From contig JAZNWH010000131.1 of assembly GCA_045593265.1 (NCBI GenBank), forward strand, positions 23,990-87,989: a stretch of 64,000 nt of DNA, in the 5' to 3' direction. The notes below the pieces were generated by a model, which worked only from the letters and a program-made list of their open reading frames with translations, did not search any database and was not told the DNA's origin. Within the stretch, counting starts at the first letter, position 1; each line of letters begins with the position of its first letter. Position numbers and translations under genes: made by a program. Origin of the DNA: RGIG8497 sp045593265. GTDB taxonomy: Bacteria; Bacillota; Clostridia; RGIG6154. Below are positions 18,624 through 27,472 of the stretch, in pieces.

Positions 18624-19973
18624 ATGTTTAATTTAAAAGAATGGAATCAGCAGGCGAACATTGTTGCCGATATTTTAGCAAAGGCACCAAAGTTTGATAA
18701 GACAGTAAGAATAGGTAAGGACGAATTTCAGGCGAGAGCTAAAAGAGTGTACGAAGCTTTAAAGGCGGCAGGCTTTGATGGCGGTATTGTATATTCCGAC
18801 GAGCATTATCACGGTGATGTACCTTATCTTGGCGGTAATACCAACATTTCTGTTGAACCTGTTGCAGGTATTGTAGGAAAGAACGGTTTTTCAATTCTTG
18901 CAGGACTTGAGGGCTGCTATGTTGCAGAACAGCTTTCAAAGAGAAGCGGCTGCAAGGTAGGAAGAGTTGAAATGCTTAAGCTTGCAGACGAAGAATATCC
19001 TGTTGAAGTTGACAGAATAGAAGATATTGCAGAACAGATTTGCGGAGGAAAGCCACAGAAACTTGCGCTTTTAACATCCCGTTCTGTAATGCCGGTAAGC
19101 ATATATGAATTTTTTGAAGATTATGTAGGTAAAGGAAATCTCCTGGACGGTCAGGAAATATATCAGAAAATCAAATACGAAAAGTCAGATATGGAAATGG
19201 CACTTACCCGTCAGGCAGCAAAAATATCCGACTATATGATGGAGGGTATGCTTGCTGTTATGAAGCCGGGTATGCTCGAAACTCAGGTTGCACAGTGGGG
19301 TTATACTATTGCTTATGAATTAGGTGTTGAGGAACTTGGCTTTGACGTAATGGTTACAGCAGGCGAAGCTAACCGTTCAATCGTAGGTAAAGCATTGAAC
19401 AGAACAATTATGGAAGGTGATTTTGTACATCTTGGTGTAGGTCCTAAGGTTGATGGTCTTACAGCTTGCGAAAGATGCAGTGTTGTATGCACAAAGCCAG
19501 GCGGAAAGATTTCTGATGTTCAGGATTACTGGCTCAGCTTTGTTGAAGATGCATACAGAGTTGGTCTCGATGCATTTATTGATGTTGCAAAAAATAATCT
19601 TCCTGCAAAATTACAGGAACAGGCACTTGTTGATTATTTTGAAAGCAGAAGAGCAGAAGTAAGCAAACGAATGGGAAAAGACATTGACCTTGCAATGCTT
19701 AAGCCTTACACAGGAACACACAATGCAGGTTATACAGAATGTCAGGAATTTTATGGTGCTATTACCCTTAATTCAAATGAACCTATGGGTAACCAGATTG
19801 TAACAATGCTTGACGTTGCAGCAAGAGGCTTCGGAAGCACATGGGATGAAGTTATCATTCCTGAATTTGACTATCTTTTAGTAGAAAAAACTCTCGGTAA
19901 GTTCGGTAATAAAGTAGAAGTATTTAACGACCTTCCTGTAAGAGTTCAGCATTTAGTAGGTGCAGGATATTAA
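18624..19973 (+). CDS. Creatinase-like M24 (pita-bread fold) protein
   Basis: A 449-residue protein if started at ATG 18624, behind GGAGA. A longer frame opens at GTG 18444, but its extra 60 residues come from an inserted element. The N-terminal half is a creatinase-N-like domain and the C-terminal half a pita-bread domain (KYEKSDMEMALTRQAAKISD, MKPGMLETQVA, VMVTAGEANRS). The metal aspartates of aminopeptidase P/prolidase are not seen: the usual D-x-G...D-x-T-R stretch reads VGPKVDGLTACERC, closest to the GYYTALER type stretch I recall from metal-free creatinase. A metal-independent C-N hydrolase is therefore more likely than a peptidase. It heads an operon with a deacetylase (11-base gap) and a ketose epimerase. 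Substrate unknown. Confidence 0.75.
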   Translation: MFNLKEWNQQANIVADILAKAPKFDKTVRIGKDEFQARAKRVYEALKAAGFDGGIVYSDEHYHGDVPYLGGNTNISVEPVAGIVGKNGFSILAGLEGCYVAEQLSKRSGCKVGRVEMLKLADEEYPVEVDRIEDIAEQICGGKPQKLALLTSRSVMPVSIYEFFEDYVGKGNLLDGQEIYQKIKYEKSDMEMALTRQAAKISDYMMEGMLAVMKPGMLETQVAQWGYTIAYELGVEELGFDVMVTAGEANRSIVGKALNRTIMEGDFVHLGVGPKVDGLTACERCSVVCTKPGGKISDVQDYWLSFVEDAYRVGLDAFIDVAKNNLPAKLQEQALVDYFESRRAEVSKRMGKDIDLAMLKPYTGTHNAGYTECQEFYGAITLNSNEPMGNQIVTMLDVAARGFGSTWDEVIIPEFDYLLVEKTLGKFGNKVEVFNDLPVRVQHLVGAGY

Positions 19974-19984
19974 GAGGTGAAAAA

Positions 19985-20830
19985 ATGAGCTTTAAATATT
20001 ATAATGTTAACGAAAGAACGGTTTCAGATGATATAAATATTATTTTCCCCAATTTCGGTGAAAATGAAGTTCTTGCTGTTATGAGTCCACACGACGATGA
20101 TGCAATTATCGGTGCAGGATATGCTATGCTTGCGGCTAAAAAAGCAGGAGCGGATGTATATGTTGTTATTTTCTGCAGAGGCGATGCAGGTTACAGCACA
20201 GTAGAAGAAAAAGAAACAATCGAAGAGGTAAGAAAAAAAGAAACCTTTGATTGTTATGAAAGACTTGGCATTCCTGAGGACCATATAATAAGACTTGATT
20301 TCAGGGATTTCTCTGCATTCGGAAATATCGGCTGGGAAAAAGCAGATGGAAAAGAAGGGGATATGCCGAGAATATTACGTTTTTTGCGTGATAAAAAGGT
20401 TACGAGAGTTATGGTGCCAAACCATCACCGTGAACATATCGACCATACTGCAGCACATATTATGAGTTCTTTTAATGTGCCTCAGGCAGGTGATATTTGT
20501 ATAGTCGATAACGGAACTCCTCACAGTGTTAAATCTGTGCTTGAATACTCTGTATGGGCAGATTTGGCTCCCGATGATGCTTTGGTAAACGGCAGACCTT
20601 CTAACTTACGTGCAAACCGTATACTTACAGTAAGCTCTGATGTGGAAGAAGAAATTGCGAACGCAGTTTCTGCGTATGTTTCACAGATTGAAATAATTAA
20701 AGGGCTTGTTGCCGCAAGAAAAGAAAGAAAAACTGCTGACGGAGAATATGTTGAAGTATATTTAACTCTTGATTGCAGACCGAAGATTGATTTTTCACCT
20801 TACAAGGAATTTGTTGAAAGTGTTAAATAA
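19985..20830 (+). CDS. PIG-L/LmbE-family zinc deacetylase
   Basis: A 281-residue cytoplasmic protein with the PIG-L signature VMSPHDDDAIIGAG near residue 35 (His and Asp zinc ligands) and the second motif NHHREHIDHTAAH near residue 145. The family removes N-acetyl groups from GlcNAc-containing lipids, mycothiol and bacillithiol precursors or chito-oligosaccharides. Being 11 bases after the creatinase-like gene and 19 bases before a sugar epimerase suggests a catabolic substrate bearing an N-acyl sugar rather than thiol synthesis. The ribosome site is AAGAGGTGAAAA overlapping the upstream stop. The specific substrate cannot be deduced. Confidence 0.85.
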   Translation: MSFKYYNVNERTVSDDINIIFPNFGENEVLAVMSPHDDDAIIGAGYAMLAAKKAGADVYVVIFCRGDAGYSTVEEKETIEEVRKKETFDCYERLGIPEDHIIRLDFRDFSAFGNIGWEKADGKEGDMPRILRFLRDKKVTRVMVPNHHREHIDHTAAHIMSSFNVPQAGDICIVDNGTPHSVKSVLEYSVWADLAPDDALVNGRPSNLRANRILTVSSDVEEEIANAVSAYVSQIEIIKGLVAARKERKTADGEYVEVYLTLDCRPKIDFSPYKEFVESVK

Positions 20831-20849
20831 AACGGGAGGTGTATGCGTA

Positions 20850-21728
20850 ATGAATAAGCTTGGTATATTTATGAATTTCTGGGAAAATGAATGGCAGGCA
20901 GACCACATTAAGTATATCAAAAAAGCATCGGACATAGGCTTTGATATACTTGAATTTCAGGCACAGCCACTTCTTGATATGACAGAAAAAAGAATGACTG
21001 AAATTAAAAATGCCGCAGAAGAATATGGCATTGAGCTTACATACAGCTTAGGACTTGATAAAAAATACGATATTTCCTCAAATGATGAATCGGTAAGACT
21101 TGGAGGAATTAAGTATCTTACTGAAATTATGAACAAGGTTCATTTTATGGGCGGAAAGATAATTTCAGGTGTAAGCTATGCAGGTTGGGGAGTTCCCGAC
21201 GGTGATTTTACAAGAGAGCAGCTTTTGGAAAACAGTATTAAGTCAATGAAAGAGCTTGTTAAAATTGCAGAAGAATACGATATAACATATGCAGTAGAAG
21301 CTGTTAACCGTTTTGAAGGTGTTGTGCTTAATACATCAAAACAAGCTGTTGAATATGTAAAGGCTGTTGGCAGTAAGAATATGGGTGTTCTTCTTGATAC
21401 ATATCATATGAATATCGAAGAAAATAATATCGGCGATGCTATAAGATGTGCAGGAGAATTACTTGTTGGCTTCCATACAGGCGAAAATAACCGTACTGCA
21501 CCTGGTAGAGGTCATCTTGACTGGGACGAAATTTTCGGTGCCCTTGCTGATATTAACTATAAGGGTAGAATAGTTTCAGAACCCTTTGTTATGTCAGGCG
21601 GTCAGGTAGGAAGAGATATCTATGTGTGGAGAGATTTAATTTGCGATACATCAGAAAAATCTATCGATGAAGAAGCAAAGTATCTCTTAAACTTTGAAAA
21701 AGAAATGTTACAAAAGTATATGATTTAA
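20850..21728 (+). CDS. D-psicose/D-tagatose 3-epimerase family protein
   Basis: A 292-residue TIM-barrel isomerase. ATG 20850 is chosen (GGGAGG 10 bases upstream), because the upstream extension overlaps the preceding gene. With this start the metal ligands fall at Glu150 (VEAVNRFE), Asp183 (LDTYHMN), His209 (GFHTGE) and Glu244 (SEPFV), the same numbers I recall for the Clostridium cellulolyticum D-psicose 3-epimerase, which also shares NIEE..IG.AIR.AG and PGRG. The family epimerises ketoses at C3 (fructose/psicose, tagatose/sorbose). It is the last gene of the operon with the creatinase-like protein and PIG-L deacetylase, so the true substrate may be an unusual ketose released by those enzymes. 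Confidence 0.88.
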   Translation: MNKLGIFMNFWENEWQADHIKYIKKASDIGFDILEFQAQPLLDMTEKRMTEIKNAAEEYGIELTYSLGLDKKYDISSNDESVRLGGIKYLTEIMNKVHFMGGKIISGVSYAGWGVPDGDFTREQLLENSIKSMKELVKIAEEYDITYAVEAVNRFEGVVLNTSKQAVEYVKAVGSKNMGVLLDTYHMNIEENNIGDAIRCAGELLVGFHTGENNRTAPGRGHLDWDEIFGALADINYKGRIVSEPFVMSGGQVGRDIYVWRDLICDTSEKSIDEEAKYLLNFEKEMLQKYMI

Positions 21729-21864
21729 TCAGACTTACAGAATAAAAAAGATAAAACGGATCAAAATATGGTATCCATTTTAAAAACATATTTTCACAAA
21801 TTAAATATTTCGTATTATCGTGAAACTATAGCTGCTAATATAATACAGTAAGTATATCGTGAAA

Positions 21865-21914
21865 CATCTGCGAGAATTGAAAAATATTCTCGCAGATGTT
21901 TTTGCATAACGAAA
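21865..21914 (+). repeat. Dispersed hairpin repeat, copy 1
   Basis: A perfect 13-bp stem (CATCTGCGAGAAT with ATTCTCGCAGATG) closes an 8-base TGAAAAAT loop, followed by TTTTTGCATAACGAAA. The same stem core, identical loop and ATAACGAAA tail recur at 63376-63423, also after the last gene of an operon. It can serve as the terminator of the epimerase operon. Confidence 0.65.
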
Positions 21915-22069
21915 CTGACAGAATTGCTAAAAATAAAATGATGCTTTTTGATGATGTAACAGACGGAATGGTTAAGAATGTATGCAGCCAGACGCGAAAT
22001 TGATACTTATTTTGGGCAATTTTAATTGACACAGAGGACCACGAACCTTAGAATTAACAACACAAAAAA

Positions 22070-22094
22070 TGGCTCAAACGCAGTGTTTGAGCCA
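22070..22094 (-). terminator. Terminator for minus-strand AraC gene
   Basis: TGGCTCAAAC and GTTTGAGCCA pair perfectly over a 5-base loop. Read on the minus strand the hairpin is followed by a T run, 168 bases after the end of the AraC gene at 22263. Confidence 0.65.
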
Positions 22095-22262
22095 AAATAA
22101 AGCAGGACTCCGAAGAATCGACAGATTTTTTGGGAAGAAGAACAGTGAAGCAAGTGATTGATTTTTTGTATAGAAAAACAAAGCAAACGAAACTTATTCC
22201 GACGAGGCAGGGGCAGAGCGAAAAGAGTCATATACACAATATGCTTTGAATGTGCATATATA

Positions 22263-23051
22263 CTATAAATTATGAATTTTCAGTTTGTATTCGGTGGGGG
22301 ATGTACGCATTATTTTTTTAAACTGTTTGCTGAAATGATATTCGTCGTAAAATCCCAGGTTAAAAGCCACTTCCTTTACGGTAATTTCAGGAAAATTTTT
22401 GAAGTAGGTAATTGCTTCGGTTATTTTAAAATCGAGCATATATTGGTGTATTGTTATGCCGAAGGCTTCTTTGAATTTTGTTTCGGCGGTTTTGACAGAA
22501 ACATTACATTTTTTTGCAAGATAAGCGTTTGAGAAAAACTTTTCTGGACTGTTATGTACGATTTTTTTAATACGTAGCGGGATATTGTTTTCCGTATCTT
22601 CTACAGGTTGACACAGCTCATATAAAAGCAGATTAAAGAAAATATCTGCTTTTTTTTGTTTGCCCTGAAGATAGCAGTTTACAATTTCTGAGAAGTATTT
22701 TTTAATATCAGAATTTGATGAAACATCGCAAAGGCTGTTTATGCATAAACCGTCTTGAGGAATGTTACTTGTAAAATCATTTTCGCCTTTTACGTGAAAA
22801 TACATTGTTTTGGTGTTTGGTAGGCAAGGTGAAATTCCAAAGTGAGTATTGTTTGCGCTTAAAATTAAAATATTATCTTTTTTTGCTGTGAATTCTTCGT
22901 TATTTTGACCGAATTTCCATTCTCCCTGAAGTATGTATATAAAGTCGTGGTCTTTCATTTTACGTTTGGGATGCACAAAGGGAGATGCGTAGAAATTTAT
23001 ATTCGCTTCCGTTATTGTGTGTGGAGTATTTTCCGAAAATACAGTAAACAT
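22263..23051 (-). CDS. AraC-family transcriptional regulator, divergent from radical-enzyme operon
   Basis: A 262-residue protein with an N-terminal cupin-type domain (FASPFVHPKRKMKDHDFIYILQGEW) and a C-terminal AraC helix-turn-helix pair (SNAYLAKKCNVSVKTAETKF and TVKEVAFNLGFYDEYHFSKQF), ending with the usual SPTEYK. AGAGGTG precedes its ATG. It is divergently transcribed from the glycyl-radical activase gene with ~100 bases between the starts, and its promoter lies there. By position it should control the operon 23156-32399 and possibly itself. Confidence 0.87.
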   Translation of the reverse strand: MFTVFSENTPHTITEANINFYASPFVHPKRKMKDHDFIYILQGEWKFGQNNEEFTAKKDNILILSANNTHFGISPCLPNTKTMYFHVKGENDFTSNIPQDGLCINSLCDVSSNSDIKKYFSEIVNCYLQGKQKKADIFFNLLLYELCQPVEDTENNIPLRIKKIVHNSPEKFFSNAYLAKKCNVSVKTAETKFKEAFGITIHQYMLDFKITEAITYFKNFPEITVKEVAFNLGFYDEYHFSKQFKKIMRTSPTEYKLKIHNL

Positions 23052-23071
23052 TTTAACACCTCTTTTTCGTT

Positions 23072-23100
23072 ATTTTACATCTATATTTCCTTTTTGTCAA
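23072..23100 (-). promoter_or_regulatory. Promoter of minus-strand AraC gene
   Basis: Read on the minus strand: TTGACA (23100-23095), 17 bases, TAAAAT (23077-23072), 21 bases before the start codon. For the opposite direction a TATACT box near 23124 may belong to the activase operon, but I see no clear -35 element. Confidence 0.7.
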
Positions 23101-23155
23101 TTCCATAATCAAAAATATATATGTATACTAAAACTGTATAGTGAGAGGTGAATCT

Positions 23156-23857
23156 ATGAAAATTTTCCAAAAAGGCTTTAATTTTGGTCAGGATGGACCG
23201 GGAAACCGACTTGTTTATCACCTTCAGGGATGCAATATGGCATGTATATGGTGCTCAAACCCTGAAGGTATGAATATTAATGGTGGAAAAGAATATACAA
23301 TTCAAGAGATTTTTGATGAGTGTAAACAAAGCAGGATGCTTTTCTTTTCAGGCGGAGGAGTAACATTTACAGGCGGAGAGGCAACACTTCAGCATAAGGA
23401 GCTTTTAGAAATTCTTAAACTGCTTAAAGAAGAGAAAATACATACCTGTATAGAAACAAACGGAACCTCTCTAAAGCTTAAGGAATTACTTCCGTTTATC
23501 GATTATCTTATAATGGATTTCAAGCACTATGACAGCGATATACTGAAAAAATATACAGGCGTTGGTAACGAGGTAATAAAAAATAATTTTGAAGAAAACT
23601 GCAAAAATGAAAGACAGCAACATATAAGGATACCTCTTATAAACAGAATAAATACAGATGCACCGGAAGAGTTTGCAGAATATTTTTCAAAATACGATAC
23701 AAGTAATACAGTGTTTGAATTTTTGGTATATCACGAATATGGTAAAGATAAGTGGACTTCAGAATATAAAGTTAAAGACGGTTTTGTACCCAGAGAAACC
23801 TTAAATAAATTTACAGAAGTTTTCAATGAATATAATCTGAAATTAATAACTACATAG
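23156..23857 (+). CDS. Glycyl radical enzyme activating enzyme (radical SAM)
   Basis: A 233-residue protein started at ATG 23156 behind GAGAGGTG; the GTG at 23141 is part of that site. GCNMACIWCSNPEGM carries the CxxxCxxC ligands of the radical-SAM 4Fe-4S cluster, and FSGGGVTFTGGEATLQ is the glycine-rich SAM-binding region of PflA-type activases. The extra cysteine-rich ferredoxin insert seen in many dehydratase activases is absent, so the architecture is the short PFL-activase type. It lies 10 bases before the enzyme it should activate, whose glycine it would convert to a radical using SAM and reduced flavodoxin or ferredoxin. Confidence 0.9.
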   Translation: MKIFQKGFNFGQDGPGNRLVYHLQGCNMACIWCSNPEGMNINGGKEYTIQEIFDECKQSRMLFFSGGGVTFTGGEATLQHKELLEILKLLKEEKIHTCIETNGTSLKLKELLPFIDYLIMDFKHYDSDILKKYTGVGNEVIKNNFEENCKNERQQHIRIPLINRINTDAPEEFAEYFSKYDTSNTVFEFLVYHEYGKDKWTSEYKVKDGFVPRETLNKFTEVFNEYNLKLITT

Positions 23858-23867
23858 GAGGGTTAAT

Positions 23868-26195
23868 ATGTACGGAATTTACAAATCGGGAGAGCTTACA
23901 AAAATGGCAAAGGCTCTTTACAGAGAAGAAAGAGAAATTAAAAGACTTGATGGATGGTTTGTTGCAAAAGAAACTGAAATGCTTGCTGATGAAAAATATA
24001 AGGATTGCAGTCCTGAGGTAAAAAAAGCACATTTGTTATGTGAAGTGTTGAAAGAAATGCCTTTATTTATCAGCGAAAATGCAGTTTTTGTGGGAACACA
24101 GAGAGATGCTTTTGCAAAAAGCTATGCACTGATTAATCCTTCCTTTACGGTTGAGGGTTTTTCAGGTTATTGCGACCCTATGGCAATATACAACGATATT
24201 GAGCCAAACGAAGAATTTACAAAAGAGCGTATTGATAGTGTCCGTAAATTTACTTCAAAAACGAAAATGGTGGAAATGCTCAATAAAACTTATGATGAAG
24301 CTGAAATCTACACAAAAGAAGTTATTTTCTTTGTTGAACAGGTAACAGGGCACATTATTCCTGATTTTCGTTATGCTTTAAAGTATGGTATTGATAAAAT
24401 GACACAGGAAGCAAACAAAAAACAAGGCGAATTTTTTGAAGCGGCAGCAATTGCCCTTGGCGGAGTTAAAATTCTTGCAGACAGATATATTGAAATAATA
24501 AATGAGCAGAAGAAAACCTGTTCCGATGAAAGAAAAGCTCAGCTTGATTTTATGGAAAAAGCTCTTATAAATATATCTTCAAAGGGTGCGGAAAATCTGT
24601 ATGAAGCACTTCAGCTTTACATTCTTTTATGGACTGTGATGTGTCTTGAACAGGCACCTAATCCATATGCATTTTCTGTAGGTAATGCAGACAGAATTTT
24701 TGAACCTTACAGAGGAGAATTAACCAGAGAAGATGCAAGCGAATTATTTAAGCATTTTCTTGTGTTCTATAATGTAGGCGACAGAAGCTGGGCAATTTCA
24801 CAAAATGTCCTTATCGGCGGAAGAGATAATGACTCAAATGACCTTACCAACACCATGAGCTATGCAATTATGGATGCGTACTACGATATGAACCTTCCAC
24901 AGCCTATTTTGTCAGTTAAATTACATAAAAACACACCCCAAAAGCTTTATGAGGAAATGGGAAGATTTTTCTTCTCACCCGGTGTGCTTACACCGTCCCT
25001 TTTTAATGACGATGCACTTTTTGAGGTGCTTAAAAATAACGGTATTGATGAAAAGGATATCCCTGACTATTCTGTTGCGGGCTGTCAGGAACCTCTTATT
25101 ATGGGTAAAGATAATGGTAACACAACCAACAGCTGGCTTAATCTTCCTAAGGTTCTTGAATTGATACTTACAGGTGGAGTTTCTGCTATTACCGGAGAAA
25201 AGCTTATAGAAAAGACAGAGTATTCTCTTGAAAACATAAGAGAGGTATTTTATGAAACTCTCGATAAAATTTGCAACAAGATGGCAGAGTACGCGAATGG
25301 AGCATCAATAGCATTGTCAGAGCTTAAAGTACCATTCTTAAGTTGTTTTATGGGAGGAATGGAAACAGGTGCCGATATGCGTGATACCAAAGTACAGGGA
25401 ACAAAGTATAACGGAAGCGGATGTTTAATTCACGGTCTTAGTGTTCTTGCAGATTCATTTATCGCAATTGATGAGTTTGTTAAGAAATATCCTGATGGTA
25501 AAGAAATGCTTGTGGATGCACTTAAAAATAATTTTGAAGGCTACGATGAATTAAGAGAATTTTTACTGTCTTGTCCTAAATTTGGAAACAATATTGAAAC
25601 TGTTGATAACGAGGCTCGTGAGATTGCAATCAAGGTTTCAAGTATAGTAAGAAGCAAGAAAAATTATCTCGGCAATTCTTTCAGACCTGACTTTTCAAGT
25701 CCTTCAACACATCTTACCTACGGTTACTGGGTAGGTGCAACACCTGACGGAAGAAAGAGTCGTGATATGCTTGGCTACGGAGTTGACCCTCTTTATGGGG
25801 AAGCGTCAAACGGACTTGGATTTCGAATGCTTTCAAATATGAAACTGCCTTTTGAGGAATTTAACGGAGGGTATGCTTCCCATCTTGGTATTGACCCAAA
25901 ATATTTTAAAGGTGAAGATTACAGCAAAAAGGGAGTAGAATTCTATCATAATGTTGTAGAGCCTTTGTTCTTTAATGAGCTTAAAGAGGGAGTATCACCA
26001 TTTTACCTTTATGTAAATGTAACAACACCTGAAACTCTCCGTAAGGTTCTTGCAAATCCGTCAAAATATGCTCCGAGCGGTGTTTACATTATGAGAATTC
26101 ACGGAACATTTGTAAACTTCCTTGATTTATCTCCTGAAATTCAGCAAGATATAATAACAAGACTTGATTTACAGTCTACAACTATGGGGTGCTGA
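23868..26195 (+). CDS. Glycyl radical enzyme of unknown substrate (pyruvate formate-lyase superfamily)
   Basis: A 775-residue protein with PFL-type ten-stranded barrel features. The active-site cysteine loop reads AGCQEP (Cys406, Glu408): one Cys plus a Glu, as in glycyl radical dehydratases and lyases (GCxEP), not the Cys-Cys pair of pyruvate formate-lyase. The C-terminal glycine loop reads MRIHGTFVNF (Gly746, 30 residues from the end) where the family usually has R-V-x-G-Y, so it is divergent. It follows its activase by 10 bases and precedes an FGGY kinase, GH38 mannosidase and mannose-6-phosphate isomerase. Inferred role: anaerobic radical dehydration or cleavage of a sugar, polyol or sugar derivative. 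The chemistry is not assigned to any characterised member I can recognise. Confidence 0.85.
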   Translation: MYGIYKSGELTKMAKALYREEREIKRLDGWFVAKETEMLADEKYKDCSPEVKKAHLLCEVLKEMPLFISENAVFVGTQRDAFAKSYALINPSFTVEGFSGYCDPMAIYNDIEPNEEFTKERIDSVRKFTSKTKMVEMLNKTYDEAEIYTKEVIFFVEQVTGHIIPDFRYALKYGIDKMTQEANKKQGEFFEAAAIALGGVKILADRYIEIINEQKKTCSDERKAQLDFMEKALINISSKGAENLYEALQLYILLWTVMCLEQAPNPYAFSVGNADRIFEPYRGELTREDASELFKHFLVFYNVGDRSWAISQNVLIGGRDNDSNDLTNTMSYAIMDAYYDMNLPQPILSVKLHKNTPQKLYEEMGRFFFSPGVLTPSLFNDDALFEVLKNNGIDEKDIPDYSVAGCQEPLIMGKDNGNTTNSWLNLPKVLELILTGGVSAITGEKLIEKTEYSLENIREVFYETLDKICNKMAEYANGASIALSELKVPFLSCFMGGMETGADMRDTKVQGTKYNGSGCLIHGLSVLADSFIAIDEFVKKYPDGKEMLVDALKNNFEGYDELREFLLSCPKFGNNIETVDNEAREIAIKVSSIVRSKKNYLGNSFRPDFSSPSTHLTYGYWVGATPDGRKSRDMLGYGVDPLYGEASNGLGFRMLSNMKLPFEEFNGGYASHLGIDPKYFKGEDYSKKGVEFYHNVVEPLFFNELKEGVSPFYLYVNVTTPETLRKVLANPSKYAPSGVYIMRIHGTFVNFLDLSPEIQQDIITRLDLQSTTMGC

Positions 26196-26197
26196 AT

Positions 26198-27472
26198 ATG
26201 AAAGCAATAGGAATTGATATAGGTACAACGAGTATATGCGGTATTGTGTGCGATGCAAAAAGCGGCGAGATTTTAAAGGTAATTAACAAAGACAGTAATG
26301 CATTTTTAAAAGGCTCTGCCGATTGGGAAAAAATTCAGTCGGTTGACAAAATTATATCTTGCGCAAGAGAAATTCTGGACAGCCTTATAGATGAAGATGT
26401 CAAGGTTATAGGTGTTACGGGGCAGATGCATGGAATTGTGTATACGGATAAAAACGGAGAGGCTGTAAGTCCGTTATATACCTGGCAGGATGGCCGGGGA
26501 AATCTGCTATATAAAGATACCACATATGCAAAGTATTTAAACAGCTTTACAGGATACGGAAATGTAACGGATTTTTATAACAGAGAAAATAATATCAGAC
26601 CTGAAAATGCCGAGTATTTTTGTACAATACACGACTATTTTGTGATGACTCTTTGTAATCTTTACAAACCTCTTATACATATAAGCGATTTAGCAAGTTT
26701 CGGCATCGATAACAGAAGCGGAGCAGATGTTACGGATGGTTACACCATTGCAGGTGAGTATAAAAATATTCCCGTAAGTGTTGCAATCGGCGATAATCAG
26801 GCAAGTGTATTTTCAACTCTTGCAGATGAAAATGATGTTTTGATAAATGTAGGTACAGGCAGTCAGGTTTCCGTTATTTCTTCAAATAAGGTTACGGGTG
26901 AGGATATAGAGGTAAGACCTTATTTTGAAAATAAGTATCTTATTGTTGGAGCTGCCCTTTGCGGTGGAAGAGCTTATTCGCTTCTTAAAGATTTCTATTC
27001 TGAAATTTTTGAATATACAGGTGCATTTGATGACAATGCTGTTTACAGCATTATGAATAAAATGCTTCAAAAAACGGATAATTTAACTCTTGAGGTTGAT
27101 ACCCGTTTTGCAGGCACAAGAAAAAATCCACAGCTTTGCGGAAGCATATCAGGTATAACTACAGAAAATTTCAATCCGTCAGCTCTTACATATGGTATGC
27201 TTTCAGGCATGGCAAACGAGCTTTTTGAAATGTACAAACAGATGAAGTCTGAAAAGTTGGGAATAGTAGGCTCAGGAAACGGTGTGCGTAAAAATTCAGC
27301 CTTCATAAAAATTCTCGAAGAAAAATTCGGCGGCGAACTGAAAATACCTGTGCATACGGAGGAAGCATCCTTCGGTGCAGCACTTTACGGACTTATTGCC
27401 TGCGGTGTATATAATAATGCCGCAGATGTTCAGAAACTTATAAAATACACAAAAAAGGAGAATAAATTATGA
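26198..27472 (+). CDS. FGGY-family carbohydrate kinase, sedoheptulokinase-like
   Basis: A 424-residue kinase started at ATG 26198 with GGGGTG six bases upstream. It carries the ATPase-fold phosphate loop GIDIGTTSICG, the GVTGQMHG motif shared with xylulokinases and sedoheptulokinase, the GDNQAS catalytic-Asp region and VNVGTGSQVS. It is shorter than xylulokinase (about 490 residues) and its C-terminal half is closer in style to sedoheptulokinase. It sits 2 bases after the stop of the glycyl radical enzyme and overlaps the GH38 gene by 4 bases, so it probably phosphorylates a ketose or polyol handled by that pathway. The substrate is not deducible. Confidence 0.82.
   Translation: MKAIGIDIGTTSICGIVCDAKSGEILKVINKDSNAFLKGSADWEKIQSVDKIISCAREILDSLIDEDVKVIGVTGQMHGIVYTDKNGEAVSPLYTWQDGRGNLLYKDTTYAKYLNSFTGYGNVTDFYNRENNIRPENAEYFCTIHDYFVMTLCNLYKPLIHISDLASFGIDNRSGADVTDGYTIAGEYKNIPVSVAIGDNQASVFSTLADENDVLINVGTGSQVSVISSNKVTGEDIEVRPYFENKYLIVGAALCGGRAYSLLKDFYSEIFEYTGAFDDNAVYSIMNKMLQKTDNLTLEVDTRFAGTRKNPQLCGSISGITTENFNPSALTYGMLSGMANELFEMYKQMKSEKLGIVGSGNGVRKNSAFIKILEEKFGGELKIPVHTEEASFGAALYGLIACGVYNNAADVQKLIKYTKKENKL

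Larger units (their letters stand above)
21729..22262. other. 534-base intergenic region between convergent genes
   Basis: No convincing gene. It holds a dispersed hairpin repeat (21865-21914), a minus-strand terminator (22070-22094) and a weak hairpin near 21756-21785 (AAAACGGAT/ATCCATTTT). Several short open frames exist but lack ribosome sites. A 31-base stretch near 21941 resembles the inside of the truncated AraC gene at 57278, so part of this spacer may be decayed coding sequence. Confidence 0.5.

Noticed and set aside
21835..22237. Minus-strand small proteins in the 21.7-22.2 kb spacer
   Set aside because: They lack ribosome sites, overlap hairpins and have no recognisable family.
23868..26195. 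Annotation as pyruvate formate-lyase proper
   Set aside because: The adjacent Cys-Cys pair of PFL is absent; the active site is GCQEP, the pattern of other glycyl radical enzymes.
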